Shown here one piece after another: positions 28,070-38,386 of a stretch of DNA of 61,655 nucleotides; the stretch's first letter is position 1, and each line of letters opens with the position of its first letter. Below the pieces are notes generated by a model, which saw only the letters and a list, made by a program, of their open reading frames with translations, did not search any database and had not been told where the DNA came from. The DNA is from Bacillus sp. Xin1 (lineage in GTDB: Bacteria; Bacillota; Bacilli; Bacillales; Bacillaceae_G). Position numbers and translations under genes: made by a program. The DNA lies in NCBI RefSeq assembly GCF_013314535.1, contig NZ_JABUAE010000028.1, positions 1 to 61,655 on the forward strand, given 5' to 3'.

Positions 28070-28356
28070 ATGGCAATTGATCGCATTTGTACAATTGGAC
28101 CAGCTAGTAACAATAAAGATGATTTGACAGAATTAATAAACAGAGCTTTATATTTGATGTGGAAATAAATTGTTATACGGACACTGTAGATCCTGATCGA
28201 CAAATTATTCAATTTACAAGTGAAACATTAAAAAATAATGTTCCAGAATCTGCATATCTGGGTGAAGAACTAGGAACGTGCATGGCGATTATTCGAAAAG
28301 GTATGGATGGCAGTTATACATCTGCTGTTGTAGCGTTAGGGCATAATAATCCATAA
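28070..28356 (+). pseudogene. Chimeric gene relic: pyruvate-kinase-like N terminus joined to an unrelated fragment
   Basis: ATG 28070 with AAAAAGGATGG opens a 32-codon frame. Its product MAIDRICTIGPASNNKDDL matches the start of pyruvate kinases (KIVCTIGPAS) and stops at 28168. From about 28150 another frame continues (FDVEINCYTDTVDP ... VVALGHNNP, stop 28356). It has no pyruvate kinase features and no recognised family; its only ATG (28159) overlaps the first frame. This looks like a recombination or deletion scar rather than a working gene. Confidence 0.6.
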
Positions 28357-28369
28357 AATAATTCATTTT

Positions 28370-28414
28370 ACACGATTTTCCTTATGTAAAAATAAGAGGA
28401 GATCGTGTTTTTTA
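28370..28414 (+). terminator. Hairpin terminator after the gene relic
   Basis: ACACGAT and ATCGTGT plus inner CCTTAT/ATAAGAGG pairs form a long imperfect hairpin. Six or more T residues follow. Confidence 0.7.
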
Positions 28415-28468
28415 TTATTAACGCAAATAATGATGGTGGTCATACAAAATTCCCATAAAATATCCAAC

Positions 28469-28539
28469 AGTACCTTGCAATAAATAATAGTAAATGGTAT
28501 ATTATGGATGGTGTTAGTACCTTGCATTGAATAGTACTA
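28469..28539 (+). promoter_or_regulatory. Promoter and repeat operator of the PadR operon
   Basis: The 11-mer AGTACCTTGCA occurs twice (28469-28479 and 28516-28526), 47 bp apart. A palindrome TAGTACTA lies at 28532-28539. The promoter -35 TTGCAA (28475-28480) and -10 TATATT (28498-28503), 17 bp apart, sit between them. Autorepression by the PadR protein is inferred. Confidence 0.6.
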
Positions 28540-28559
28540 ATTGGAAAGGAGGATTATCT

Positions 28560-28871
28560 TTGAACGTCCAGTTTAAAAAAGGTGTGCTAGAACTATGTGT
28601 ACTGGCACTTGTCAAACGAAAAGATTGCTACGGTTATGAGCTTGTTCAGCAAATCTCCAATAAATTTTTAATCTCAGAAGGGTCAGTATACCCGTTGTTA
28701 CGTCGTTTAACAAAAGAGGGTTACTTTCAAACATATTTAAAAGAATCAACAGAAGGACCACCGCGTAAATATTATCAATTAACAAATCAAGGAGAAGAGC
28801 AACTCCATTTACTTGTAACGGAGTGGCGTGATTTTGCTAAAGGAGTACAAGAAATTATTGAAGAGGTGTAA
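28560..28871 (+). CDS. PadR-family transcriptional regulator
   Basis: This 103-aa winged-helix protein has [13 protein letters not shown] near the N terminus, the GYELVQQIS recognition region and the [15 protein letters not shown] wing (about 66-80). TTG 28560 has AAAGGAGG 7 nt upstream and is the likely start. A longer frame to ATG 28527 would run through the operator. It heads an operon with a HAAS (DUF1700) protein and a DUF4097 protein, a common envelope-stress arrangement. Confidence 0.9.
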   Translation: MNVQFKKGVLELCVLALVKRKDCYGYELVQQISNKFLISEGSVYPLLRRLTKEGYFQTYLKESTEGPPRKYYQLTNQGEEQLHLLVTEWRDFAKGVQEIIEEV

Positions 28872-28875
28872 TGAG

Positions 28876-29418
28876 ATGAATAAAGAACAGTTTCTTCGAG
28901 AATTATCGGGACATCTTAGAAAGCTACCAGAAGAAGAGAGAAAAGATATTTTATACGATTATGGGGAACATTTCCAGTTTGGATTAGAGGAAGGGAAGAC
29001 AGAAGCAGAAATTATACAGGGGCTTGGGTCACCAAAAGCTATTGCAAAGGAGATGTTGGCACTATATCGTTTTGATGAGATGAAAAAAGATCCGTCTGCT
29101 TCGAATATAACAAGAGCAGTGATGGCAGCGATTGGTCTTAGTTTATTAAACTTTATTATTGTGTTAGGTCCTCTAGTTGCAATCGTGAGTTTTATATTTT
29201 CCCTTTGGGTTGGAGGCGTGGTCTCAGTTGTGGCGCCGCTGCTAGTAGTGATTAAGATATTAACGGGTACATTCTTATGGCTTGATATATTTGTTTCTAT
29301 TACATTTGTTGGAGTTGGACTATTGTTATGTATAGTTGCTTACTACTGTACAAAATGGTTTAAAAACTTTTGTGTAGGCTATGTCAATTGGAATCTCAAA
29401 ATGATTAAAGGGGAATAG
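28876..29418 (+). CDS. HAAS-domain (DUF1700) membrane protein
   Basis: The 180-aa product has an N-terminal cytoplasmic helical domain (NKEQFLRELSGHLRKLPEEERKDILYDYGEHF, 2-34; GLGSPKAIAKEM, about 51). Three or four hydrophobic helices follow (about 85-170). HAAS proteins typically pair with PadR regulators and DUF4097 'toastrack' proteins in two- or three-gene operons. It starts 4 nt after the padR stop, so it is probably coupled. Confidence 0.85.
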   Translation: MNKEQFLRELSGHLRKLPEEERKDILYDYGEHFQFGLEEGKTEAEIIQGLGSPKAIAKEMLALYRFDEMKKDPSASNITRAVMAAIGLSLLNFIIVLGPLVAIVSFIFSLWVGGVVSVVAPLLVVIKILTGTFLWLDIFVSITFVGVGLLLCIVAYYCTKWFKNFCVGYVNWNLKMIKGE

Positions 29419-29423
29419 ATGAG

Positions 29424-30224
29424 ATGAAAAAGATATTGTTAGTAGCTGTCGCTTGTATCATCATTGGAGTTATTGGTATATCACAGACATATACAAAAGC
29501 AGTTGAGACGGCAGAACGAGGGGATAAAGAAAAGGTTATTAAAAATGAAGCAATCAAAAGTTTGGAAATTGATTTGGATGCTGGAGATGTTACGGTTCAA
29601 AAAGGAAATGATTCTTCTTTTTATATAAAAAAATCAGGGAATATTGCAAAACAAAAAGTGAGTATTGATGAACAAGGGGATACGCTAAAGATTCAAGGTA
29701 AGGTAAAAAAAGGCCCTTCATTCGATTTTTCATTTTTATCTTTCGGGTTTAAAGCACCAGGGATAATAATCGTTGTTCCGGAACGTTCTTACCAAGATAT
29801 AAAAGTAAGTTCTTCTGCGGGTGAGATAACAGTAAATGATATAAAAAGTGAACGTGTAGAAGCAACAACACTTGGTGGAGATGTAGAAATGGAGCGTGTG
29901 ACAGCGAAGAAAGTAGAAGGGTCTTCAAAAGCAGGTGAAGTTAAAATGAAAAAAGTAAGTGGAAAAGTTGTAGCGAAAACAACAAGTGGAGATGTAGATA
30001 TTGTAGATCATGATCCTAAATATGATTTAGAGGCAAGTTCAACTGCAGGAGAAGTTGATATTCGATTACTTCAGAAGCCTCAAGATGCGACTATAAGTGG
30101 GAAAACATTTGCAGGAGAAGTGGAGATTTTCAAAGAAGAAACGAAAAATGTAACATTAGGAAATGGTAGTGTAAAAATTAGCGGAAAAACATCTGCTGGA
30201 GACGTTACAATTGAATCGAATTAA
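29424..30224 (+). CDS. DUF4097 (toastrack) protein with N-terminal anchor
   Basis: This 266-aa protein has one N-terminal hydrophobic helix (about 3-22, signal anchor). A beta-helical DUF4097 domain of repeated short strands follows (SSSAGEITV, GGDVEMERV, KAGEVKMKKV, TSGDVDIVD, TAGEVDIR), roughly every 18-20 residues. The bulk is expected outside the membrane. Third gene of the PadR operon, probably sensing or binding at the envelope. The function of the trio is unproven. Confidence 0.85.
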   Translation: MKKILLVAVACIIIGVIGISQTYTKAVETAERGDKEKVIKNEAIKSLEIDLDAGDVTVQKGNDSSFYIKKSGNIAKQKVSIDEQGDTLKIQGKVKKGPSFDFSFLSFGFKAPGIIIVVPERSYQDIKVSSSAGEITVNDIKSERVEATTLGGDVEMERVTAKKVEGSSKAGEVKMKKVSGKVVAKTTSGDVDIVDHDPKYDLEASSTAGEVDIRLLQKPQDATISGKTFAGEVEIFKEETKNVTLGNGSVKISGKTSAGDVTIESN

Positions 30225-30255
30225 AGAATAGACCAGTTTAACTGGTCTATTCTTT
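30223..30255. terminator. Bidirectional terminator between the PadR operon and lexA
   Basis: AAAGAATAGACCAGTT and AACTGGTCTATTCTTT form a 16-bp perfect stem. Confidence 0.9.
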
Positions 30256-30874
30256 AATGTAAATCGCGGTATACACCGATTACTTTTCCGATAACAGAAA
30301 CCTTATCTAAAAGGATCGGTTCTAAAGAAGAGTTTTCTGGTTGTAAGCGGAAATGATCTTTTTCTTTGTAAAAACGTTTTACAGTTGCTTCGTTATCTTC
30401 TGTTAAAGCAACGACGATTTCCCCATTGTATGCAGAATGTTGTTGACGAACAACAACTAAATCTCCATCCAGAATACCAGCTTCAATCATACTATCTCCA
30501 GAGATACGTAACATAAATACTTGATCAGCTCCAGCAACAACGCTTGCAGGAAGTGGGAAGTGTTCCTCGACACTTTCAACTGCTGTAATTGGTAAACCGG
30601 CTGTAACTTTTCCTACAATTGGGACTTGAACAACTGATTGTGTTTCTGTTTCGATTCTTACTTCTCCTAAAATTTCAATGGCTCTCGGTTTTGTTGGATC
30701 ACGTCGAATATAACCTTTTTCTTCTAGACGTGATAAATGTCCGTGCACAGTAGAACTAGAAGCAAGGCCAACCGCTTGACCAATTTCACGTACGGAAGGT
30801 GGATAACCTTTTTCTTGTACTTTTAGTTTGATGAAGTCGAGAATGTCTTGCTGGCGTTTTGTTAACTTTTCCAT
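30254..30874 (-). CDS. lexA: SOS repressor LexA
   Basis: This 206-aa repressor of the SOS regulon undergoes RecA-stimulated self-cleavage. The N-terminal winged HTH (to about 70; [14 protein letters not shown]) is followed by the cleavage site Ala92-Gly93 (VTAGLP). The catalytic dyad is Ser128 (SGDSM) and Lys166 (ATVKRF). ATG 30874 has GAGGTG 9 nt upstream; the frame extends to 30901 but gives an atypical N terminus. Confidence 0.96.
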   Translation of the reverse strand: MEKLTKRQQDILDFIKLKVQEKGYPPSVREIGQAVGLASSSTVHGHLSRLEEKGYIRRDPTKPRAIEILGEVRIETETQSVVQVPIVGKVTAGLPITAVESVEEHFPLPASVVAGADQVFMLRISGDSMIEAGILDGDLVVVRQQHSAYNGEIVVALTEDNEATVKRFYKEKDHFRLQPENSSLEPILLDKVSVIGKVIGVYRDLH

Positions 30875-30941
30875 GTTTTTTAACACCTCGTTTTCTTTCA
30901 ATTTTCTTACTTATAAGTATAACATGCGAAAAAACATTCTA

Positions 30942-30955
30942 CAAACATAAGTTCG
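30942..30955. promoter_or_regulatory. LexA box between lexA and yneB
   Basis: CAAAC, 4 nt, GTTCG differs by one base from the Bacillus consensus CGAAC-N4-GTTCG. It lies between the divergent lexA and yneB genes and could control both. A second weaker CGAA...ATTC element is at about 30927-30940. Confidence 0.7.
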
Positions 30956-30983
30956 AACAAAAAGACGATTTGTGATACACTAA

Positions 30984-31673
<690 letters not shown>

Positions 31674-31700
31674 CTATTGTATGATAATAATCAGTTTTAA

Positions 31701-31957
<257 letters not shown>

Positions 31958-31958
<1 letters not shown>

Positions 31959-31983
31959 AAGATGGGCGAAGCCCATCTTTTTT
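31958..31983 (+). terminator. Terminator of yneB-ynzC
   Basis: AAAGATGGGC and GCCCATCTTT form a 10-bp stem with a GAA loop and T-tail. Confidence 0.9.
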
Positions 31984-32000
31984 GATTTTAATAAAATTGT

Positions 32001-33593
32001 TTATTTGATAACTTTCCAATTACGGTTGGTTGTCGCTTCAATTGTCCCTCGATCTAATATGTAATTCGCAATGATTTCAGACATATCGGTTGGTATATCT
32101 TTTATGATGGGCTTGTTTTGATACATAAAGTAATTCCCACCACCACTAGCGCGATAATTGTTCATGACTACATCATATTCTTGATCAAGTTGAATGGGAG
32201 ATCTGTTATATTGTAAGGAAACGACTCTTTGACCAACAGGTTTTGAAATGTTTAATATGTATGAAATTCCTTCCCACATATCGTAATTATAATGCTGTGG
32301 TTTTGGTGTAGTGTAAGCGGGATTTACAATAATATCTCCCTCGGTATTTAATGTGAAATATTCAGCTGATAGCTCAAGGGCCTCTTTTATATCTTTTCCT
32401 GTAATCCTTATGACCTTCAATGTGTTTGGATAAATATAATTTGAAACAATATCTCTCATTGTAATATGTTTTGGAAAGCCAGAAGATTCATTATGAAATA
32501 GGCTTGTACAAGAGATATTGACTCCAGCTACTTCCATCTGTACTTTATTTATAAATTCGATAAAAGGATGATCCTGTAAACGTGTTTGCATTGCATCATA
32601 AATCAACATATCTCCTATAATGGTACCGATAGGTTGGTCTAACCATTTTTGGGTTTGTTTTTCATAAGTCGATACGAGTGACAGAGCTGTTTCATCTACT
32701 GGGATGTCTTGCGCAGATAACAGTTCTGAATGGCATTCCATCAAAATCCATCGATCTTTATTTTGTTCTAGTTTTACATGGACTTTCCCTAATGAATGAC
32801 CGTTACTGCCGGTTTGCAAAACTGTCACACCATTTACTTTTGTATTTGAAATATAGCGATGTTGGTGTCCAGTTAATAGGATATCGATTCCTTCTATTTC
32901 TTGGCACATTGCATATCCTTGATTTTCTCCTGTTAAAATTTCAGTTGGTACCCCCGTTTGTAAGTCACGTTCAAAACCACCATGATATGCTACGATTAGT
33001 AAATGTGGTTGTTCCTGTTCACGAATGTAGGAAACCCATTTTTTTGTTGTTTCTAGTGCATCTTCAAATAGTAAATCTTTAATATGATGTGGCTGTTCCC
33101 AATTTGGGATGTAATGTGTTGTAACTCCCAAGATAGCGATTTTTATATTAGGATGTATGTGTTTAATGATATAGGGTTTCCCAAAGTAAGGATACTTTGT
33201 ATGTTTATTTAAAATATTTGCGGATAGATAAGGCATATTCGCGTTTAAAACAGCTTTGTTTAATACATCCATTCCATAGTTGAACTCGTGATTTCCGATA
33301 ACGGCCGCATCATAGCCAATGTAATTAGCGATAAGTGACATGGGGTTGTTTTTATGCTGTATATATTTAACGTAGTAATAGGTGAATGGTGTTCCTTGTA
33401 TAAAATCACCGTTATCAATCACAATTACATGTTCATGTTGGTTACGCTCTTGTGTGATCCGGGTTGCGAGTTTGGCTAATCCTATTTCTGCGGTTTCGTT
33501 ATTTCGATAATGAAGTGGATAAATCGTACCGTGTATATCGCTCGTTAGTAGAATGTTTATATTAACACTGTTGTTCTTATTCAATCTTATCAA
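32001..33593 (-). CDS. Cytosolic 5'-nucleotidase / 2',3'-cyclic phosphodiesterase-type metallophosphatase
   Basis: The 530-aa product has an N-terminal calcineurin-like phosphoesterase domain: DIHG (D19, H21), DNGDFIQG (about 60), GNHEFNYG (about 99) and GHQHRY (about 241). A C-terminal 5'-nucleotidase domain (about 325-510) includes NYRASGGGNY. No signal peptide or wall anchor is present, so it differs from the secreted YfkN-type enzymes and likely acts in the cytosol. It is monocistronic and convergent with ynzC. Confidence 0.87.
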   Translation of the reverse strand: MIRLNKNNSVNINILLTSDIHGTIYPLHYRNNETAEIGLAKLATRITQERNQHEHVIVIDNGDFIQGTPFTYYYVKYIQHKNNPMSLIANYIGYDAAVIGNHEFNYGMDVLNKAVLNANMPYLSANILNKHTKYPYFGKPYIIKHIHPNIKIAILGVTTHYIPNWEQPHHIKDLLFEDALETTKKWVSYIREQEQPHLLIVAYHGGFERDLQTGVPTEILTGENQGYAMCQEIEGIDILLTGHQHRYISNTKVNGVTVLQTGSNGHSLGKVHVKLEQNKDRWILMECHSELLSAQDIPVDETALSLVSTYEKQTQKWLDQPIGTIIGDMLIYDAMQTRLQDHPFIEFINKVQMEVAGVNISCTSLFHNESSGFPKHITMRDIVSNYIYPNTLKVIRITGKDIKEALELSAEYFTLNTEGDIIVNPAYTTPKPQHYNYDMWEGISYILNISKPVGQRVVSLQYNRSPIQLDQEYDVVMNNYRASGGGNYFMYQNKPIIKDIPTDMSEIIANYILDRGTIEATTNRNWKVIK

Positions 33594-33697
33594 CCTTCTT
33601 TATTGTTATCTTATGATAAATCATTACAAATAATCTAGATTTATTTTTGTTCATATTTATATGAGGAAAGTTTCAGGGAGGGCTAATACCCTATGAG

Positions 33698-34102
33698 GTG
33701 GTAGGGTGTTTCATTTTTATAAGAATTTGTTCTTATATAGTAATAAGAACTTGTTTTGTAGTGAACCCTCCAAAAATATATGAACCAGACCCTGAAATTA
33801 TTAAAACGTACACAAATATAGATGAAATAAATAATTGGGTTACTATTCGAAAGGAAAAGAAAGAAATTCCGATATATGTAAAAGCGAGACATACAGAAAC
33901 TGTGTTATTTTGGCTCGTTCCAACTGGTACAGCTACATGGAAAGAACGACAGCTAATTGGATATGATATCGATGGAACAGATGGATGGTCTTTGAAATGG
34001 AATATAAGTGAGCAAATATTACACCATCATATAATTGTACAAGTTCTTGGAATTACACCAATAAGTAGTGATTCCATTAATGTTCACAAGGAATATGAAT
34101 GA
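33698..34102 (+). CDS. Hypothetical small protein with N-terminal hydrophobic segment
   Basis: The family is not recognised. From GTG 33698 the product is 134 aa: a hydrophobic N-terminal stretch (about 2-22), then a soluble domain with NNWVTIRKEKKEIP and a Trp-containing segment (DGWSLKWNIS). The ribosome site GGGAGGG is about 15 nt away, and the start region contains alternative hairpins, so the start is uncertain. GTG 33761 could begin a version without the hydrophobic segment. Possibly secreted or membrane-tethered. Confidence 0.5.
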   Translation: MVGCFIFIRICSYIVIRTCFVVNPPKIYEPDPEIIKTYTNIDEINNWVTIRKEKKEIPIYVKARHTETVLFWLVPTGTATWKERQLIGYDIDGTDGWSLKWNISEQILHHHIIVQVLGITPISSDSINVHKEYE

Positions 34103-34231
34103 AGAGATCAGGGTTCTTAAGCATTATTCTTAGTTATAATGGTTTGTCCAAAGAAAGTGTTTCGGATTATAAAGAAAAATGAAAATATTTTTTAAATTAT
34201 CGTATGATGGTAGGGGAAGGGAGAGGATCTT

Positions 34232-34714
34232 ATGACTTTACAGCATGAATTTGTATTTGTTTCAAGTGAAAAAGGGGAGTTGAATTCTGAAGATTTTTCT
34301 TGGCATGATAGGCGGTTTTTTTATAAAGATGGATCGGTTGTTGAAGATTGTGTGATATTAAGTGATGAAATAGTTTTGTATGTGTCAGATTTTTTGCAGT
34401 GGATTCCGACTTGCAATCCTTTTCGGAAAGAAAAAGGATTTGGCCTTCATTATTATGGCATTACAAAAATTGAGAATGAAGGAGCGGAAATAGCGATTGA
34501 TTTATTTCGCTCATTAGTCAATCTATTTTCATTGGGACCTGAAAAAGTAGAACTCACAGGCTCATTTCAATGGACGGTAGATTGTGATACGGATGGAAAG
34601 TATGAACAACTTATTTTTAATCGAGATATTCTCTGTGCAGATTTAAAATCTTTAGTCAAACTACTTCATAAAGTGAAAGAAGGAGAAGGATATCTTTTGC
34701 ATTTTGGAGTTTAA
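34232..34714 (+). CDS. Hypothetical cytosolic protein (160 aa)
   Basis: No family is recognised. The acidic 160-aa product has alternating strands and a C-terminal helix (DLKSLVKLLHKVKEG). There is no membrane segment or signal. ATG 34232 follows a purine-rich GGGGAAGGGAGAGG. Its 3' end overlaps the convergent membrane gene by 4 nt. Its size and composition resemble orphan immunity-type proteins, but nothing toxin-like lies beside it. Confidence 0.65.
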   Translation: MTLQHEFVFVSSEKGELNSEDFSWHDRRFFYKDGSVVEDCVILSDEIVLYVSDFLQWIPTCNPFRKEKGFGLHYYGITKIENEGAEIAIDLFRSLVNLFSLGPEKVELTGSFQWTVDCDTDGKYEQLIFNRDILCADLKSLVKLLHKVKEGEGYLLHFGV

Positions 34715-35010
34715 TTTTTTCTAAATAAAGCTGAAATAAAAGAATTAGCAGTTGCTATAAATAAAGAAATAATCGCGATAAGAAATAAGAGGATTGCAAT
34801 GGTGCTATATAAATAACCTAATCCTTCACTTGTTATCATGACACCTCGATCAAAATACAGTATGCCAAACGTACCAATGGAAAGAATAAGCATGACACCA
34901 CCTGGGATGTATTTATGGGGGGATTTTAATTTGACTGAAAAATAAATAGAAAGAATTGAAATGAGGGTCATAACAATAACAAAGGTGTAAGAAGCTGCTT
35001 CTTCACTCAT
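34711..35010 (-). CDS. Small membrane protein, three helices (99 aa)
   Basis: The 99-aa product starts MSEEAASYTFVIVM and has three hydrophobic helices (about 6-26, 35-52, 65-90) and a basic C terminus (FRKN). No family is recognised. ATG 35010 (minus) has GGAGGAAGACG upstream. It overlaps the 3' end of the 160-aa gene by 4 nt in convergent orientation. Confidence 0.6.
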   Translation of the reverse strand: MSEEAASYTFVIVMTLISILSIYFSVKLKSPHKYIPGGVMLILSIGTFGILYFDRGVMITSEGLGYLYSTIAILLFLIAIISLFIATANSFISALFRKN

Positions 35011-35362
35011 GATTTCGTCTTCCTCCGTTTCTTATTTAATATATACGATGAAAATTAATATATATTCATTTCTATTATACAATTTGTAAATAATTAGTGA
35101 ATAGAACGGAGATTAGGAAGGTGGCTAAAAATTTTTAGTGCTTGCGCGTTAAAATGCAGAGAATTCCCTTTATTTTTAATAAAAAAATAAAGAAAAAGTA
35201 TAACATATTGAATACCCATACATTCCGGAAATTACAGTTTTTTTTTATAAAAAATCGAAAAAACATCAACATATTTGTCGATACATGTTGTATAATCTTG
35301 CGTGGGAAGATATCATATAAATGTGTAAAACGTTTACTAATATAAGCGAAGGGAAGAATAGC
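35011..35362 (+). promoter_or_regulatory. tkt upstream region
   Basis: This 352-bp AT-rich region is without a convincing gene. TATAAT at 35291-35296 is the best -10 for tkt. No good -35 precedes it; TCAACA at 35266 gives 19-bp spacing. An open frame at 35142 has no ribosome site and is not called. Confidence 0.4.
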
Positions 35363-37363
35363 ATGTCACATTCAATCGAACAACTTTCTATCAACACGAT
35401 TCGCACATTATCCATCGATGCGATTGAAAAAGCAAACTCTGGTCACCCAGGAATGCCAATGGGTGCAGCACCAATGGCTTATACATTATGGACTCAATTT
35501 ATGAAACATAATCCAAATAACCCAACGTGGTTTAACCGCGATCGTTTCGTATTATCTGCAGGTCATGGTTCAATGTTATTATACAGCCTACTTCATCTGT
35601 CTGGTTACGACGTAACAATGGATGACTTAAAGAATTTCCGTCAATGGGGAAGTAAAACTCCAGGACATCCTGAGTATGGTCATACAGCAGGCGTAGATGC
35701 AACAACTGGTCCACTGGGACAAGGTATTTCGACAGCTGTTGGTATGGCGATGGCTGAGAGACATTTAGCAGCGAAATATAATCGTGATGCATACAACGTA
35801 GTTGATCATTATACATACGCAATTTGCGGTGATGGCGATTTAATGGAAGGCGTTTCTGCTGAAGCATCTTCATTAGCTGCTCACTTAGGATTAGGTCGAC
35901 TTGTTGTGTTATACGATTCTAATGATATTTCATTAGATGGTGATTTAAATCGTTCATTCTCTGAAAGTGTAGAAGATCGTTATAAAGCATACGGTTGGCA
36001 AGTAATCCGTGTTGAGGATGGAAACGATGTTGAAGCAATTGCAAAAGCGATTGAGGAAGCGAAAGCTGACGAAAAACGCCCAACGCTAATCGAAGTAAGA
36101 ACAACAATTGGTTTCGGTTCTCCAAACAAATCAGGAAAATCTGCTTCACATGGTTCTCCGCTTGGTGTTGATGAAACGAAATTAACAAAAGAAGCATATG
36201 CTTGGTCAGCTGAGCAAGACTTCCATGTACCAGAAGAAGTATATGATAACTTCCGTAAAACAGTGCAAGATGCTGGTGAAACAGCACAAGCTGAATGGAA
36301 TACAATGCTTGGCGAATATGCACAAGCATACCCAGAATTAGCAAATGAATTACAAGCAGCAATGAAAGGCCTTCTTCCAGAAGGTTGGGATAAAAACTTA
36401 CCAACTTATGAATTAGGATCAAAAGCAGCAACACGTAATTCTTCAGGTGCTGTAATTAACGCGATTGCTGAAGCTGTACCATCATTCTTTGGTGGATCTG
36501 CAGACCTTGCTGGTTCTAACAAAACATACATGAATAACGAAAAAGACTTCACAAGAGCTGACTACAGCGGTAAAAATATTTGGTACGGTGTACGTGAGTT
36601 CGCAATGGGTGCAGCGATGAACGGTATCGCACTTCATGGCGGCTTAAAAACTTACGGTGGTACGTTCTTCGTATTCTCTGATTACTTACGCCCAGCAATC
36701 CGCTTAGCGGCGTTAATGCAATTACCTGTAACATATGTGTTTACACATGACAGTATTGCCGTTGGTGAAGATGGTCCAACACATGAACCAGTTGAGCAGT
36801 TAGCGGCGCTTCGTGCAATGCCAAACGTATCGGTTATTCGTCCTGCTGATGGTAACGAGTCTGTTGCAGCTTGGAAATTAGCTTTAGAATCTACAAGTAC
36901 TCCAACTGCATTAATCTTAACTCGTCAAGATCTTCCAACATTAGAAGGCGCAAAAGACGATACGTATGAAAAGGTTGCAAAAGGTGCATATGTAATTTCT
37001 GCAAGCAAAAAAGAAAATGCTGATGTAATCTTACTTGCAACTGGTTCTGAAGTAAGTTTAGCAGTTGAAGCGCAAACAGCATTAGCAGCAGATGGAGTTG
37101 ACGCAGCTGTTGTCAGCATGCCATCTATGGATCGTTTTGAAGCACAATCTGCTGAATATAAAGAATCTGTATTACCAAAATCAGTAACAAAACGTTTCGC
37201 AATTGAAATGGGTGCTACTTTCGGATGGCACCGTTACGTTGGTCTTGAAGGAGATGTACTAGGTATCGATACATTCGGTGCTTCTGCTCCTGGTGAAAAG
37301 ATCATGGAAGAGTATGGATTTACTGTAGAAAATGTTGTTCGTAAAGTAAAAGAAATGCTTTAA
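35363..37363 (+). CDS. tkt: Transketolase
   Basis: This 666-aa thiamine-diphosphate enzyme of the non-oxidative pentose phosphate pathway moves two-carbon units between sugar phosphates. The TPP motif [10 protein letters not shown] (about 155) continues to the VLYDSNDIS segment. Transketolase motifs [11 protein letters not shown] (about 28) and [15 protein letters not shown] (about 460) are intact. ATG 35363 follows AGGGAAG; the frame extends to 35321 without need. The position between ynzC and sirA matches B. subtilis. Confidence 0.97.
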   Translation: MSHSIEQLSINTIRTLSIDAIEKANSGHPGMPMGAAPMAYTLWTQFMKHNPNNPTWFNRDRFVLSAGHGSMLLYSLLHLSGYDVTMDDLKNFRQWGSKTPGHPEYGHTAGVDATTGPLGQGISTAVGMAMAERHLAAKYNRDAYNVVDHYTYAICGDGDLMEGVSAEASSLAAHLGLGRLVVLYDSNDISLDGDLNRSFSESVEDRYKAYGWQVIRVEDGNDVEAIAKAIEEAKADEKRPTLIEVRTTIGFGSPNKSGKSASHGSPLGVDETKLTKEAYAWSAEQDFHVPEEVYDNFRKTVQDAGETAQAEWNTMLGEYAQAYPELANELQAAMKGLLPEGWDKNLPTYELGSKAATRNSSGAVINAIAEAVPSFFGGSADLAGSNKTYMNNEKDFTRADYSGKNIWYGVREFAMGAAMNGIALHGGLKTYGGTFFVFSDYLRPAIRLAALMQLPVTYVFTHDSIAVGEDGPTHEPVEQLAALRAMPNVSVIRPADGNESVAAWKLALESTSTPTALILTRQDLPTLEGAKDDTYEKVAKGAYVISASKKENADVILLATGSEVSLAVEAQTALAADGVDAAVVSMPSMDRFEAQSAEYKESVLPKSVTKRFAIEMGATFGWHRYVGLEGDVLGIDTFGASAPGEKIMEEYGFTVENVVRKVKEML

Positions 37364-37372
37364 TGATTTGTG

Positions 37373-37401
37373 AAAAATCTCTCCGGCATGGAGAGATTTT
37401 T
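37373..37401 (+). terminator. Terminator of tkt
   Basis: AAAAATCTCTCC and GGAGAGATTTTT form a 12-bp stem with a 5-nt loop. Confidence 0.9.
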
Positions 37402-37520
37402 CTATGTAAATGAGTTTATTCGACAGAAAAAGTTTTTTCTTTCTCCGCAGTCAGACAATCATTGCATGTTTTCTTTTATATAATGTAGAGAAAAAGGTTG
37501 TCCAGAGCGGGAGGGAAAGC

Positions 37521-37961
37521 ATGAAAACGTATGAATTGTATTTAATTCAAGAAGATATTGCGAAGGCGTACTTTGGTCGAGAGTATTTGTTTTTCGATTT
37601 ATTTGCTCGATTTTCAGAATCTGGTTCCCTTTCGAAAAAGAAAGTGTTATATAAGCAGATGATGTATATTACGATGCCATTACAAGTAATGAAAATTCAC
37701 CATAAATTAGAACAAGTTCTACGCAGTTTTGGAAAGTATGATCGAACACATCGTACACACATGCTTTATACTGGGGCAGAATATGGCGAAATAACGGTGA
37801 AATCACAATATATTCAAATGAGTACATCTGGAAATGTTTCGATGGAAACGACTTTCTTTGAAGTGCTTAGGAAATGTGAATTAACATTTTTAGCGATGGA
37901 TTATGAAAATAAAAAGTATGGTTGGCTCAATCCTTTGAAACAAGCACGGACATATGTGTAA
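37521..37961 (+). CDS. sirA: Sporulation inhibitor of replication SirA
   Basis: This 146-aa protein has the length and location (between tkt and yneF) of B. subtilis YneE/SirA. That protein is induced by Spo0A and binds DnaA domain I to block new replication rounds at sporulation. The sequence starts MKTYELYLIQEDIAKAYFGRE, typical of the family. ATG 37521 follows GGGAGGG; an upstream frame to 37410 is not used. A Spo0A box was not confirmed. Confidence 0.88.
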   Translation: MKTYELYLIQEDIAKAYFGREYLFFDLFARFSESGSLSKKKVLYKQMMYITMPLQVMKIHHKLEQVLRSFGKYDRTHRTHMLYTGAEYGEITVKSQYIQMSTSGNVSMETTFFEVLRKCELTFLAMDYENKKYGWLNPLKQARTYV

Positions 37962-38040
37962 AAAAATGTCGAATACAATCTTGTCTTATTGAAAAGGTTT
38001 TAGTACACTGTAAGGTAGACAACATGAAGGAGGAAAATAT

Positions 38041-38262
38041 ATGTCAATTTGGGTAGTTGTTCTAGTGGGCGTATTAGCACTAGTAGCAGGCGTGGCGTTA
38101 GGATTTTTCATCGCCCGCAAATATATGATGAATTACTTACAAAAAAATCCACCAATCAATGAGCAAATGTTAAAAATGATGATGATGCAGATGGGACAAA
38201 AACCATCCCAAAAGAAAATCAATCAAATGATGAGCGCAATGAACAAACAACAAATGAAATAA
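38041..38262 (+). CDS. yneF: UPF0154 membrane protein YneF
   Basis: The 73-aa product has one N-terminal transmembrane helix (about 4-25), then a basic, Met/Gln-rich tail ([18 protein letters not shown]). It is the conserved Firmicutes YneF family of unknown function. ATG 38041 has AAGGAGGA upstream. Synteny with B. subtilis supports the name. Confidence 0.92.
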   Translation: MSIWVVVLVGVLALVAGVALGFFIARKYMMNYLQKNPPINEQMLKMMMMQMGQKPSQKKINQMMSAMNKQQMK

Positions 38263-38267
38263 GCGCT

Positions 38268-38300
38268 AAAGGGGCACTCGATAAGAGTGTCCTTTCCTTT
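38268..38300 (+). terminator. Terminator of yneF
   Basis: AAAGGGGCACTC and GAGTGTCCTTT form a stem followed by a T-rich stretch. Confidence 0.75.
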
Positions 38301-38386
38301 TGGAAAACTTTAGTATTTAAAACTTTTAAAAATTCTGCATTTTTGATAAACTGAAAACATCGCTCATTTCAAGGGAGGGGGATATA

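Noticed and set aside
35142-35345. 67-codon frame upstream of tkt
   Set aside because: No ribosome site, runs through the tkt -10 region, Lys/Ile/Phe-rich product typical of AT-rich non-coding DNA.
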